43,190 nucleotides of DNA from NCBI GenBank assembly GCA_012735505.1, contig JAAYHE010000079.1:1-43190 (forward strand). Reading direction: 5' to 3'. The notes beneath the pieces were generated by a model, which saw nothing but the letters and a program-made list of their open reading frames with translations, was not told the DNA's origin and searched no databases. Source of the DNA: Bacillota bacterium. GTDB taxonomy: Bacteria; Bacillota; UBA994; UBA5500. The position numbers and the translations under genes were made by a program. Below are positions 17,330-24,778 of the stretch, piece after piece. Position 1 is the stretch's first letter; each line of letters begins with the position of its first letter.

Positions 17330-17346
17330 GGGAAAATCACCTCAAC

Positions 17347-17376
17347 ATTATACAGTGGGGCAAGAGGCTTTGTCAA
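17347..17376 (-). promoter_or_regulatory. SigmaA-type promoter of yceD-rpmF
   Basis: Both boxes are perfect: TTGACA (17371-17376) and TATAAT (17347-17352), with an 18-base spacer. It fills the gap between ackA and yceD. Transcription would begin within or next to the yceD ribosome binding site, giving a very short leader. Confidence 0.72.
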
Positions 17377-17380
17377 TCAA

Positions 17381-18577
17381 TTACCCGCGAACTAGCTCTA
17401 CCGTGTCTCTAGCGATCATCAACTCTTCGTTGGTGGGTATGAGGAGGACGCGCACTTTTGCATCATCCGCACTCACATCTACATCCTTACCCCGCACATC
17501 ATTCTTGACCGGGTCGATGGCTACACCCAGGAATTCAAGCCCTTCGCAGATGCTTTGCCGCATGGAGGCAGAGTTTTCACCCAGTCCAGCGGTAAAGACG
17601 ATGGCATCTACCCCGCCCATGGCTGCTGCGTAAGCGCCAATGTATTTCCGGACACGATACGCAAACATTTCCATAGCCAATTCGGCGCGTCTATTGCCCT
17701 GCTGGCTGGCTTCTTCTAATGAGCGGAAATCGCTGCTAACTCCAGAAATGCCTAAGACACCTGACTTCTTATTGAGCAGGTTGTTCATTTCTTCGCTGGT
17801 CAGGTTTTCCTTTTCTTGCAGGAAAGTAACGACGGCCGGGTCTAGGTCTCCGGAACGGGTGCCCATGATTAAGCCTTCTAGTGGTGTAAAGCCCATGCTA
17901 GTATCAACAGATTTGCCATTCTTAACTGCCGTCACACTTGCCCCATTGCCGAGATGGCAGGTAATGACCTTCAGTTCGCTTAAAGGACGACCTAAAAGGC
18001 TAGCAGCGCGCTGGGCAACATACTTGTGCGATGTGCCATGGAAGCCATAACGGCGTACCTTGTACTTTTCATACAGTTCGTAGGGTAAGGCGTATAAGTA
18101 GGCATAGTCGGGCATGGTCTGATGGAAAGCAGTATCAAACACAGCTACATGTTTAACGTCAGGCATTAGCCTTTGAGCTACTTCAATACCCATAATGTTC
18201 GGCGGGTTATGTAGCGGTGCTAAATCTACACATTCGCGGAGAGCAGCCATCACGTCATCGTCGATCAGCACTGAACGGGCATATTTTTCACCGGCGTGCA
18301 CCACACGGTGGCCGACAGCTTCTATTTCGCTTACGCTAGCTAGGACGCCATACTCTTTATGAGTGAGGGCATCGAAGACCAGCTGAATAGCAACCTCATG
18401 GTTCGGAATTTCTGCCTCGACCGTGATTGTATCCTCGTCGCCACGGCGATACTTGAGGAAGGCACCATCAATGCCAATACGCTCCACGTTCCCCTTGGCT
18501 AGCACGGTTTCAGTTTCCATGTCGAACACTTGGTACTTGAGGGAGGAGCTCCCACAGTTGATAACTAAGACTTTCAC
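17381..18577 (-). CDS. ackA: Acetate kinase
   Basis: AckA converts acetyl-phosphate and ADP to acetate and ATP. The 398-aa product begins with [16 protein letters not shown] and contains [31 protein letters not shown] and TAGLGENS, all family blocks including the catalytic regions. I choose GTG 18577 because GGAGG lies 7 bases upstream; the frame is open nine more codons. No pta gene (phosphotransacetylase) is adjacent. The gene is divergent from tmcAL, and yceD-rpmF follow it. Confidence 0.97.
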   Translation of the reverse strand: MKVLVINCGSSSLKYQVFDMETETVLAKGNVERIGIDGAFLKYRRGDEDTITVEAEIPNHEVAIQLVFDALTHKEYGVLASVSEIEAVGHRVVHAGEKYARSVLIDDDVMAALRECVDLAPLHNPPNIMGIEVAQRLMPDVKHVAVFDTAFHQTMPDYAYLYALPYELYEKYKVRRYGFHGTSHKYVAQRAASLLGRPLSELKVITCHLGNGASVTAVKNGKSVDTSMGFTPLEGLIMGTRSGDLDPAVVTFLQEKENLTSEEMNNLLNKKSGVLGISGVSSDFRSLEEASQQGNRRAELAMEMFAYRVRKYIGAYAAAMGGVDAIVFTAGLGENSASMRQSICEGLEFLGVAIDPVKNDVRGKDVDVSADDAKVRVLLIPTNEELMIARDTVELVRG

Positions 18578-18614
18578 TTGATAACCTCCTTTAGAGCTTG
18601 GCAAACTACCCTAT

Positions 18615-18644
18615 ATTATATATCCTGTCTCTAAAAAGGGACAA
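18615..18644 (-). promoter_or_regulatory. Candidate ackA promoter
   Basis: The -10 is a perfect TATAAT (18615-18620). An 18-base spacer leads to TTGTCC (18639-18644), 4 of 6 for the -35. It lies in the divergent ackA/tmcAL gap. I saw no comparably clear plus-strand promoter for tmcAL there. Confidence 0.55.
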
Positions 18645-18693
18645 GCCGCTCACTATTTTGCAGCTCGCAACTTTAGAGAGGAGAATATACGGA

Positions 18694-19899
18694 ATGAAGA
18701 TTCTAGGATTGGTTGTTGAATACAATCCCTTGCACCTCGGTCACTTGCATCACCTACGAGCGGCCCAATCACTTGTCCAGCCTACGGCCACTATTGCTGT
18801 GATGAGCGGTTCATTCACCCAGCGCGGAGAGCCGGCCATAGTTGACAAGTGGGCCCGGGCAGAAATGGCTCTCGCAGCCGGGGTTGACTTAGTGATAGAG
18901 CTGCCTACCGCCTGGGCGACCCAGAGCGCTCCTAATTTCGCCGCCGGTGCTGTCCGCCTACTGGCTCTAGCAGGTGCGACCGACATCTGTTTCGGCAGCG
19001 AGCAAGGGCATCTTGCTCCTCTGCAAGAAGTAGCTAACATACTACTAACGGAGCCCCTCGCCTTTCGGGAGACTCTACACGCAGCCTTGCAACAAGGTCA
19101 TTCCTATGCAGCGGCTCAAACTATAGCTCTGCAGGCTACCAACCCAGATCTCGATGCCGACTTATATAGCTTGCCTAATAACACTTTAGGCGTACAATAT
19201 CTCTTGGCCATCAAGAAGTATGCACTGCCGCTGAGGGCACATACTATCCCCCGCATCGGGGCTTATCATAGCTTAGACTATAGTGGCCCCCTGCTATCGG
19301 CCAGCGCCATTAGACACCGCCTGTTAGCTACCGGACAAGCTACAGCTATGCCTCCTGCCGCCACAGAGATACTCCTTGAGCGGCTGCGCCAAGGACGAGG
19401 CCCAGTGACCTGGCAGCAATTAGCCCCCTATCTTTTTTACCGCTTACGCACTCTGCCGAAAGCTGCTATGAATGACTGGCCAGAAGCCTCTGCCGGGCTA
19501 GGCGATCGCCTGTGGACGGCGGCCCGTTCTACTAACGACTGGGATGAATTTATCAGCCGCTGCCAAACGCGACGCTTCCCCCTCACCCGCTTACAGCGAG
19601 TCCTCACTTATATATTGCTAGGCCTGGGATCCGAGGCACTAGAGCGAATTAACATTCACGCACCGCCACCCTACTTGCGAGTTCTGGCCATAAATACGCG
19701 GCAGGCCGCTATACGCCAACTGCTCAAACAGAGCCAAGTCCCCCTTATCTATGGGGCTGCCCGACTGCCCGCCCAGACGAACGGCCGCTTGCAGGCTAGC
19801 TTGCAGCTAGATACACAGGCTACCGACATTTATACTTTAGCCTGGAAACAGGGTAGCCGAGCCGGTTTAGATTACACCCATCCCATTGTCACTAGTTGA
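18694..19899 (+). CDS. tmcAL: tRNA(Met) cytidine acetate ligase TmcAL (YlbM)
   Basis: TmcAL acetylates the wobble cytidine of elongator tRNA-Met using acetate and ATP. The N-terminus KILGLVVEYNPLHLGHLHH carries the nucleotidyltransferase HxGH motif (residues 14-17). MSGSFTQRGEPAIVDKWARA and AGVDLVIELPTAWATQSA are strong family blocks. I choose ATG 18694 (401 aa; B. subtilis YlbM is about 415 aa), with GAGGAG about 10 bases upstream. The frame is open to 18598 without family similarity. It runs head to head with acetate kinase, which fits but does not prove a shared acetate theme. Confidence 0.94.
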   Translation: MKILGLVVEYNPLHLGHLHHLRAAQSLVQPTATIAVMSGSFTQRGEPAIVDKWARAEMALAAGVDLVIELPTAWATQSAPNFAAGAVRLLALAGATDICFGSEQGHLAPLQEVANILLTEPLAFRETLHAALQQGHSYAAAQTIALQATNPDLDADLYSLPNNTLGVQYLLAIKKYALPLRAHTIPRIGAYHSLDYSGPLLSASAIRHRLLATGQATAMPPAATEILLERLRQGRGPVTWQQLAPYLFYRLRTLPKAAMNDWPEASAGLGDRLWTAARSTNDWDEFISRCQTRRFPLTRLQRVLTYILLGLGSEALERINIHAPPPYLRVLAINTRQAAIRQLLKQSQVPLIYGAARLPAQTNGRLQASLQLDTQATDIYTLAWKQGSRAGLDYTHPIVTS

Positions 19900-19917
19900 A
19901 CAGGCAGATGTAGGCTT

Positions 19918-19947
19918 GTCATAGTTCTGCCCACCCTTCATATACAT
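19918..19947 (+). promoter_or_regulatory. Candidate sigmaE-type sporulation promoter of ylbJ
   Basis: GTCATAGT (19918-19925) resembles the sigmaE -35, and CATATACAT (19939-19947) resembles its -10, with a 13-base spacer. It lies about 50 bases before ylbJ, whose B. subtilis counterpart is sigmaE-controlled. A 9-bp stem (arms 19951-19959 and 19970-19978) follows in the leader. Confidence 0.5.
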
Positions 19948-19996
19948 AAGTGAAAGTGGTAAAGCAAGACCGCTTTCATAGAGGGAGGGTAACTAG

Positions 19997-21295
19997 ATGC
20001 AATGGACTATTGCCTTACTACTTTGTGCCCCCGTTGGCTGGCTTGTGATAACACGGCAGCAGCTGTTCCGACGCTATTTTGGCACCTTCTTTTTAGCAAT
20101 CCTGGGCGTGGCCCTAGCTGTTGGCATGGTGGGAGCACCGGAAGACGCCTTTGCCTCCGCCTTAGAAGGGCTTAAAGTTTGGTGGGAAATAGTTTTCCCA
20201 GCTTTACTGCCCTTCTTTATTGGCTCGGAAATCCTCATGGGGCTAGGCGTTGTCAATTTTATGGGGGTAATATTAGAACCCCTGATGCGTCCTCTTTTTA
20301 ATGTACCTGGCAGCGGATCATTCGTCATGGCTATGGGTTTAGCTTCTGGTTATCCCATCGGCGCAATTCTAACCAGACGCTTATACCAAAACAACCTATG
20401 CAACAAGGTAGAAGCGGAACGACTCCTATCATTCTGCAATACGGCAGATCCTCTCTTTATGGTGGGAGCCGTTGCCGTTGGTATGTTCGGCAACGTCAAA
20501 TTGGGCATTATTATAGCTATAGCCCATTACATCTCCAGCGTCCTAGTAGGCATATGTATGCGCTTTTATGGACGGCACCAGCCAGCCAGCGAACAAATTG
20601 GTGGACCCCGCGGCAACATGTTAGTCCGCGCCACAAAAGAACTGTATCGGGCTCGTCAGCGAGATGGCAGGCCCTTTGGGCAACTCTTAGGCGATGCTGT
20701 TAAGAACTCGGTCAATTCACTGCTCATGGTCGGTGGTTGTATCATCTTGTTCTCGGTTATCATGCGTATGGCCACCGTTTATGGAGTAGTAGGCATGATC
20801 GGTAATGGCATCACCGGCTTGTTGCGTCTTTTTGGTTTATCACCTGCACTCGGCCACGCAACTGTAACTGGCTTTTTCGAAATCACCATCGGCTGCAATG
20901 TAACTAGCCAAGCTCTCGCCCCCCTTATGGACAGGGTGATCTTGACTAGCGCCATCATTGCCTGGAGCGGTCTGTCGGTGCATGCGCAGGTTGCAGCCGT
21001 TATCCATGATACCGACATCAAGCTGCGGCCCTACATATTGGCGCGCGTACTACAGGCCTTGCTAGCAGGGCTGGCTACTTGGTTACTTTGGGATCATTTC
21101 CCGCATGTAGCCGACGCTATAGTATTACCTGCATTTCTCCAGACCCAACCTAACGCAAGCATCGGCTTCTGGTGGCAACGCCTGACTTTCACCGGTGCCA
21201 GGGCTGGCTTAGCTTTAGGAAGTATCATAGCCCTATCGTTAGTCTTCAATACCCTAAGCAGTCTACGTTGGGCTATTTGGCGTCGCCGCGCATAA
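19997..21295 (+). CDS. ylbJ: Sporulation integral membrane protein YlbJ
   Basis: The 432-aa product is largely hydrophobic with about eight likely membrane segments. It has Gate (nucleoside-recognition-like) features: FPALLPFFIGSEILMGLGVV, GLASGYPIGAILTRRLY, and CNTADPLFMVGAVAVG. YlbJ is needed for normal spores in B. subtilis; its transported molecule is unknown to me. ATG 19997 has GGAGGG 7 bases upstream. The last 23 bases overlap the 3' end of the convergent coaD. Confidence 0.93.
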   Translation: MQWTIALLLCAPVGWLVITRQQLFRRYFGTFFLAILGVALAVGMVGAPEDAFASALEGLKVWWEIVFPALLPFFIGSEILMGLGVVNFMGVILEPLMRPLFNVPGSGSFVMAMGLASGYPIGAILTRRLYQNNLCNKVEAERLLSFCNTADPLFMVGAVAVGMFGNVKLGIIIAIAHYISSVLVGICMRFYGRHQPASEQIGGPRGNMLVRATKELYRARQRDGRPFGQLLGDAVKNSVNSLLMVGGCIILFSVIMRMATVYGVVGMIGNGITGLLRLFGLSPALGHATVTGFFEITIGCNVTSQALAPLMDRVILTSAIIAWSGLSVHAQVAAVIHDTDIKLRPYILARVLQALLAGLATWLLWDHFPHVADAIVLPAFLQTQPNASIGFWWQRLTFTGARAGLALGSIIALSLVFNTLSSLRWAIWRRRA

Positions 21296-21764
21296 TAGCC
21301 TGTCGCATCCGCTCTTCCACTAGCGGCGGTACGAGTTCACGCACACACCCGCCCAGACGTAGTACCTCTTTTACTAAACTAGAACTCAGGTAGGAATAGC
21401 GACCGCTAGTCATCATGAATAGCGTCTCTATGTGCGGATTTTGCTTGCGATTCATAAGAGCCATTTGAAACTCATATTCGAAATCAGAAACCGCCCGCAA
21501 GCCTTTTACTATCACTTGAGCGCCTTGTTCTTCCACATACTTAACTAGCAGCCCCTCAAACTGACTTACCGTTACGTTAGGCAGGTCGCTCGTACAAGCG
21601 CGAATTAACTCTACCCGCTCTGACAAAGAAAAGAGCGGGTTTTTGTTTGGGTTATGTACTACTGCCACGTTTAACTCGTCAAATACAGCTGCCGCTCGCC
21701 GGATCACATCCAGGTGTCCATATGTAATCGGATCAAAACTACCGGGATAAACAGCTTTAGCCAC
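21273..21764 (-). CDS. coaD: Phosphopantetheine adenylyltransferase
   Basis: CoaD makes dephospho-CoA from 4'-phosphopantetheine and ATP. The motif VYPGSFDPITYGHLDVIRRA carries the TxGH nucleotidyltransferase signature at residues 14-17. RYSYLSSSLVKEV is the second nucleotide-binding segment. The length of 163 aa is typical. The start is GTG 21764, with GGAG 5 bases upstream. It follows rsmD by 15 bases, the normal rsmD-coaD pair, and overlaps the 3' end of ylbJ. Confidence 0.97.
   Translation of the reverse strand: MAKAVYPGSFDPITYGHLDVIRRAAAVFDELNVAVVHNPNKNPLFSLSERVELIRACTSDLPNVTVSQFEGLLVKYVEEQGAQVIVKGLRAVSDFEYEFQMALMNRKQNPHIETLFMMTSGRYSYLSSSLVKEVLRLGGCVRELVPPLVEERMRQAIMRGDAK
21613..21650 (+). 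terminator. Plus-strand terminator embedded antisense in coaD
   Basis: The arms ACCCGCTC (21613-21620) and GAGCGGGT (21633-21640) pair perfectly over a 12-base loop. The plus strand continues TTTTGTTT. It lies 318 bases beyond the ylbJ stop, inside the coaD coding sequence, and is the first plausible end for the ylbJ transcript. Confidence 0.55.
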
Positions 21765-21779
21765 TCCTTCTCCATCCTC

Positions 21780-22328
21780 TCATGATCTTTTGCTTGCCGT
21801 TAGAAACGTCAAGGCTGTATCGCCATATTGTTTGTTTTGTACCAGATGCCAATAGCTACCTAAGTCGAGCTGTAAGCGACTCGGATGTTCCAAACATAGT
21901 ATCCCGTCAGGCTGGAGGATACCCGCCTCGGCCACCAGCGCCATAATGTCAGCATACCAACTAACGGTAAATGGTGGGTCTGCATAGATGATAGAAAATC
22001 GCTCTCCCGAAAGCCGTTGTATAGCCTGCCGCCAATCTGCTCGTAAGCAAACAGCATCGGTAAAACCTACTAGCTGCAAATTCTCCTGCAATAGGCGGTA
22101 AACTTGCGGGTTCTTCTCCACGAATACTACTCGCTCTGCACCGCGACTCCAGGCTTCAATGCCTATCGCCCCACTACCAGCGAACAGGTCCAAAAAGGTG
22201 CTAGTGGGAACAGAAGGTGCCAAGACGTTAAAAACAGCTCCCTTCACCTTATCGCTGGTTGGACGCACAAGCTTCCCCGTTGGGGTTTTCAGTTTTCTAC
22301 CCTTCGCCTTCCCGGCAATTACGCGCAT
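21780..22328 (-). CDS. rsmD: 16S rRNA (guanine-966-N2)-methyltransferase RsmD
   Basis: RsmD methylates G966 of 16S rRNA during 30S assembly. The product (182 aa from ATG 22328) begins MRVIAGKAKGRKLKTP, followed by RPTSDKVKGAVFNVL. The SAM site FLDLFAGSGAIGIEAWSRGA and the catalytic YADPPF are clear. The frame stays open to 22373, but a strong promoter at 22345-22373 places the transcript start near 22338, so the later ATG must be used. The leader holds GGTGA 5 bases before the start. Confidence 0.96.
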   Translation of the reverse strand: MRVIAGKAKGRKLKTPTGKLVRPTSDKVKGAVFNVLAPSVPTSTFLDLFAGSGAIGIEAWSRGAERVVFVEKNPQVYRLLQENLQLVGFTDAVCLRADWRQAIQRLSGERFSIIYADPPFTVSWYADIMALVAEAGILQPDGILCLEHPSRLQLDLGSYWHLVQNKQYGDTALTFLTASKRS

Positions 22329-22344
22329 ACACATCACCACGCTT

Positions 22345-22373
22345 ATTGTACAACTTTCGTGTCGTTCTGCCAA
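22345..22373 (-). promoter_or_regulatory. SigmaA-type promoter of rsmD-coaD
   Basis: TTGGCA (22368-22373, 5 of 6), a 17-base spacer and TACAAT (22345-22350, 5 of 6). The predicted start is about 10 bases before the rsmD ATG. This separates rsmD-coaD from fakA. Confidence 0.7.
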
Positions 22374-22402
22374 AAAATTTACATGTTAATGTATAGTTAG
22401 CT

Positions 22403-22447
22403 TTAGAGACAGCCATAATAGACACGGAAGCAACAACATTTCCCCAT
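22403..22447 (-). CDS. Cys-rich 14-codon mini-ORF with strong ribosome binding site (speculative)
   Basis: The sequence reads MGKCCCFRVYYGCL, four cysteines in 14 residues. GGAGG lies exactly 8 bases before the ATG. It sits between the fakA terminator and the rsmD promoter. No promoter was seen for it and no family is known to me. It may be chance, or a short regulatory peptide. Confidence 0.22.
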   Translation of the reverse strand: MGKCCCFRVYYGCL

Positions 22448-22477
22448 AAGCTCTTCCTCCGGTTTCTCCTCTCCCAA

Positions 22478-22506
22478 CTGGTGGCATTAGCCACCAGATT
22501 TTTTTT
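22478..22506 (+). terminator. Orphan plus-strand rho-independent terminator
   Basis: CTGGTGG (22478-22484) and CCACCAG (22491-22497) close a six-base loop, followed by A and eight T's on the plus strand. No plus-strand gene ends nearby; ylbJ ends 1.2 kb upstream. It could end a small RNA or an antisense transcript across coaD-rsmD. Confidence 0.7.
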
Positions 22507-22510
22507 GCAC

Positions 22511-22546
22511 AAAAAAACCCGCAAGGCCCAACACTGCCCTACGGGT
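22511..22546 (-). terminator. Rho-independent terminator downstream of fakA
   Basis: An 11-bp stem with G-U pairs (22517-22527 with 22536-22546) runs into seven U's on the minus strand. It lies 25 bases past the fakA stop. Confidence 0.85.
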
Positions 22547-22570
22547 CGGACGCAGCATCGCTAACGCCCA

Positions 22571-24184
22571 TTATTCAACGGATACAATATAATGATAGAC
22601 CGGCTGGCCGCCTGGGCGCAGCTCTACGTCCAAATCTGGGAAAGCTACAGCCAGTTGTTCGGCAACGTTCTCTGCTTCCTCAGCAGTAACTTCAGCACCG
22701 TAGAAAAGACTCAACAATCCAACCTCGTCATCTACCATAGCAGCGACTAGATCATAGACAACCTGGTTCAGATCGGAGCCAAAGACGATAATGTCGTTTT
22801 CTAGGATACCAATAAAATCGCCTTCTTTAATCTCCCCAGCACTGCCATTATGATCTCGCACGGCAACCGTCACTTGCCCACTCTTGACTTGGGCCATATT
22901 TCTCTCCATATTTGCCACCATTTGCTCGAAATCGCTGGGCTCGCTAGTGTATGCCATGAGAGCGCTTAAGCCTTGGGGCAGGCTGCGCGTAGGAACTACG
23001 CATATCGGTTTGTCGATAACTTCTGCCACCTGTTCTGCCGCCATCACAATATTCTTGTTATTAGGCAGAATAATGACTCGCTCAGCCCTGACGTTGGCAG
23101 CAGCCTTAGCCAGATCTTCAGTGCTAGGGTTCATAGTTTGTCCCCCGGTAACCACCGCATCTACACCAAGGCTGAGAAAGATCTCCTCCATACCAGAACC
23201 GACGGCGACTGCTATAATACCTACCGGCTTAACAGGTTGCACAGGCTCTGCTGAAGTGTTCGCATATAAGGATGTATGCTGCTCTCGCATATTTTCTATC
23301 TTAATACCAGTTAGTTGCCCGTATTCCAACCCAATTTGTAGAGCCTGGCCAGGAGCATTAGTATGCACATGCACCTTTAGGAGATCAGCATCACCAACGA
23401 CTAATAACGAATCACCTAAAGATTCTAGGCGTTGATGTAGTTCATCCTCCCCGACATTAGGAGACAGAATCATAAATTCGGTACAATACCCAAACTCAAT
23501 TTGATCGTCGGCAGGGGTGGTCACTAGCGGCTGCGTGGCTACTTCGGGTTCTGCCGGACTAGCCAAAAGTTCCTGGCCCTGAGCGGCTGCTAACCACCCG
23601 CCAAAAATATACACTAAGCCTTTGCCGCCGGCGTCAACAACACCAGATTGCTTTAACACTGGCAGCAGCTCTGGCGTCTTTGCTAGAGTTTTTTCTGCTT
23701 GGTCCACCAAAGCCTGCAGGGTTGATAACAATTCGTTATGACGGCGAGCTGCAGTCACCGCTGTTTGTGCCGCCTCACGCATTACCGTCAGCATAGTCCC
23801 TTCCACGGGCTTACGCACCGCCTTGTAGACAGTTTGCACACCCATTTCTAAAGCTTGTGCTAAGTCGAGGGCGGTGACTTCAGTTTTATGCCCAAGGTAA
23901 TTTCCAAACCCGCGAAACAACTGGGACAAGATAACGCCCGAGTTGCCTCGAGCTCCCATTAAAGAACCTGTAGCGCAAGCCGCGGCCAAACTCCCCACAG
24001 TGGGGTCAGACAATTGGTTAACCGCTTTAACAACGGCCTGCATAGTCAAATTCATATTAGTGCCAGTATCACCATCGGGCACAGGGAAAACGTTTAGAGC
24101 GTCGACTGCGGCACGATTTTGCTCCAAGTTTTGTGCGCCCATCAGCATCATCCGCTTAAACAAATCAGCCTGTATTTTTTGCAT
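22571..24184 (-). CDS. fakA: Fatty acid kinase catalytic subunit FakA (DAK/YloV family)
   Basis: FakA phosphorylates a fatty acid held by a FakB/DegV partner. The N-terminal DhaK-L-like domain carries NVFPVPDGDTGTNMNLTM (residues 31-48) with the metal-binding aspartates, and MGARGNSGVILSQLFRG. A middle domain includes EFGYCTEFMI and HVHTNAPGQAL; the C-terminal domain follows. The length of 537 aa is typical. It pairs with asp23 (yloU), the usual order. In many clostridia recG follows, but here a terminator and a gap do. The DegV protein at 14566 is a likely partner. Confidence 0.94.
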   Translation of the reverse strand: MQKIQADLFKRMMLMGAQNLEQNRAAVDALNVFPVPDGDTGTNMNLTMQAVVKAVNQLSDPTVGSLAAACATGSLMGARGNSGVILSQLFRGFGNYLGHKTEVTALDLAQALEMGVQTVYKAVRKPVEGTMLTVMREAAQTAVTAARRHNELLSTLQALVDQAEKTLAKTPELLPVLKQSGVVDAGGKGLVYIFGGWLAAAQGQELLASPAEPEVATQPLVTTPADDQIEFGYCTEFMILSPNVGEDELHQRLESLGDSLLVVGDADLLKVHVHTNAPGQALQIGLEYGQLTGIKIENMREQHTSLYANTSAEPVQPVKPVGIIAVAVGSGMEEIFLSLGVDAVVTGGQTMNPSTEDLAKAAANVRAERVIILPNNKNIVMAAEQVAEVIDKPICVVPTRSLPQGLSALMAYTSEPSDFEQMVANMERNMAQVKSGQVTVAVRDHNGSAGEIKEGDFIGILENDIIVFGSDLNQVVYDLVAAMVDDEVGLLSLFYGAEVTAEEAENVAEQLAVAFPDLDVELRPGGQPVYHYIVSVE

Positions 24185-24201
24185 AGGCTTGGTGTCCCTC
24201 C

Positions 24202-24567
24202 CTACTTGACCTGACTGACGCGCACTCCCTGCACGTTTACGTTGACTTGGTCAACTTTCAGACCAATCAGGTTTTCCACCGCATACTTTACGGTTTCCAT
24301 AACGTTTTGCGCGACCTCGGAAATTTTAGTCCCATAGCTGACTATGATAAACAAGTCAATGATAACCTTATCATCATTAAGGGAAACTTCCACCCCACGC
24401 GAGAGGTTCTCCATACCGAGTAGTTCGACGAAGTTATCCTTAAGGCGACTACGGGAACACATACCGACTAAACCATAACATTCGAGTGCGGCAATGCCAG
24501 CTACCGTTGCAATAGTTTCTTCGGAGACCACTATCTGGCCAAACTCGTTCACTATGACTTGGCCCAT
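24202..24567 (-). CDS. yloU: Asp23/Gls24-family envelope stress protein (YloU)
   Basis: The 121-aa product from ATG 24567 begins MGQVIVNEFGQIVVSEETIA, then CYGLVGMCSR and VEVSLNDDKVIIDLFIIVSY, the Asp23 pattern. Family members associate with the cell envelope and respond to alkaline or envelope stress. The start has AGGGGGG 6 bases upstream; the frame is open to 24615 without family match. It overlaps no gene and precedes fakA by 17 bases. Confidence 0.93.
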   Translation of the reverse strand: MGQVIVNEFGQIVVSEETIATVAGIAALECYGLVGMCSRSRLKDNFVELLGMENLSRGVEVSLNDDKVIIDLFIIVSYGTKISEVAQNVMETVKYAVENLIGLKVDQVNVNVQGVRVSQVK

Positions 24568-24604
24568 CAATAACCCCCCTATAGGCTCATGGCCAATAAG
24601 CTTA

Positions 24605-24622
24605 TTCCTACGCATGTAGGAA
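24605..24622. repeat. Perfect inverted repeat in the yloU leader
   Basis: TTCCTAC-GCAT-GTAGGAA forms a 7-bp palindrome about 40 bases downstream of the yloU -10 box. It may be an operator or an RNA hairpin in the leader. Confidence 0.5.
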
Positions 24623-24660
24623 ACAATCTGCTTTCTAGATTTTCGTTACATAGCCTTTAC

Positions 24661-24689
24661 ATTATACCACAGCTGAGCCTGATGCAGAA
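24661..24689 (-). promoter_or_regulatory. Extended -10 promoter of yloU-fakA
   Basis: TGGTATAAT is a perfect extended -10 (TATAAT at 24661-24666). The -35 is weak, TTCTGC (24684-24689) at 17 bases. It is divergent from the rpmB promoter and gives a leader of about 85 bases. Confidence 0.6.
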
Positions 24690-24722
24690 TTAACTTCTCT
24701 GACGACCCTATTCCTTAAACGC

Positions 24723-24752
24723 TTGTCAAGCGCTCATAGCCCATGGTACAAT
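24723..24752 (+). promoter_or_regulatory. SigmaA-type promoter of rpmB
   Basis: TTGTCA (24723-24728, 5 of 6), an 18-base spacer and TACAAT (24747-24752, 5 of 6), followed by a leader of about 20 bases to the rpmB start. Confidence 0.7.
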
Positions 24753-24778
24753 GTCAGGGTAGCAAAGGAGGTGCGCTC

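Noticed and set aside
22374-22510. Possible riboswitch upstream of rsmD
   Set aside because: The predicted rsmD transcript starts downstream of this region, and I could not match any riboswitch core.
22297-22524. 75-codon minus-strand frame across the fakA-rsmD gap
   Set aside because: It runs through a terminator hairpin, the rsmD promoter and the start of rsmD, and its composition is not protein-like.
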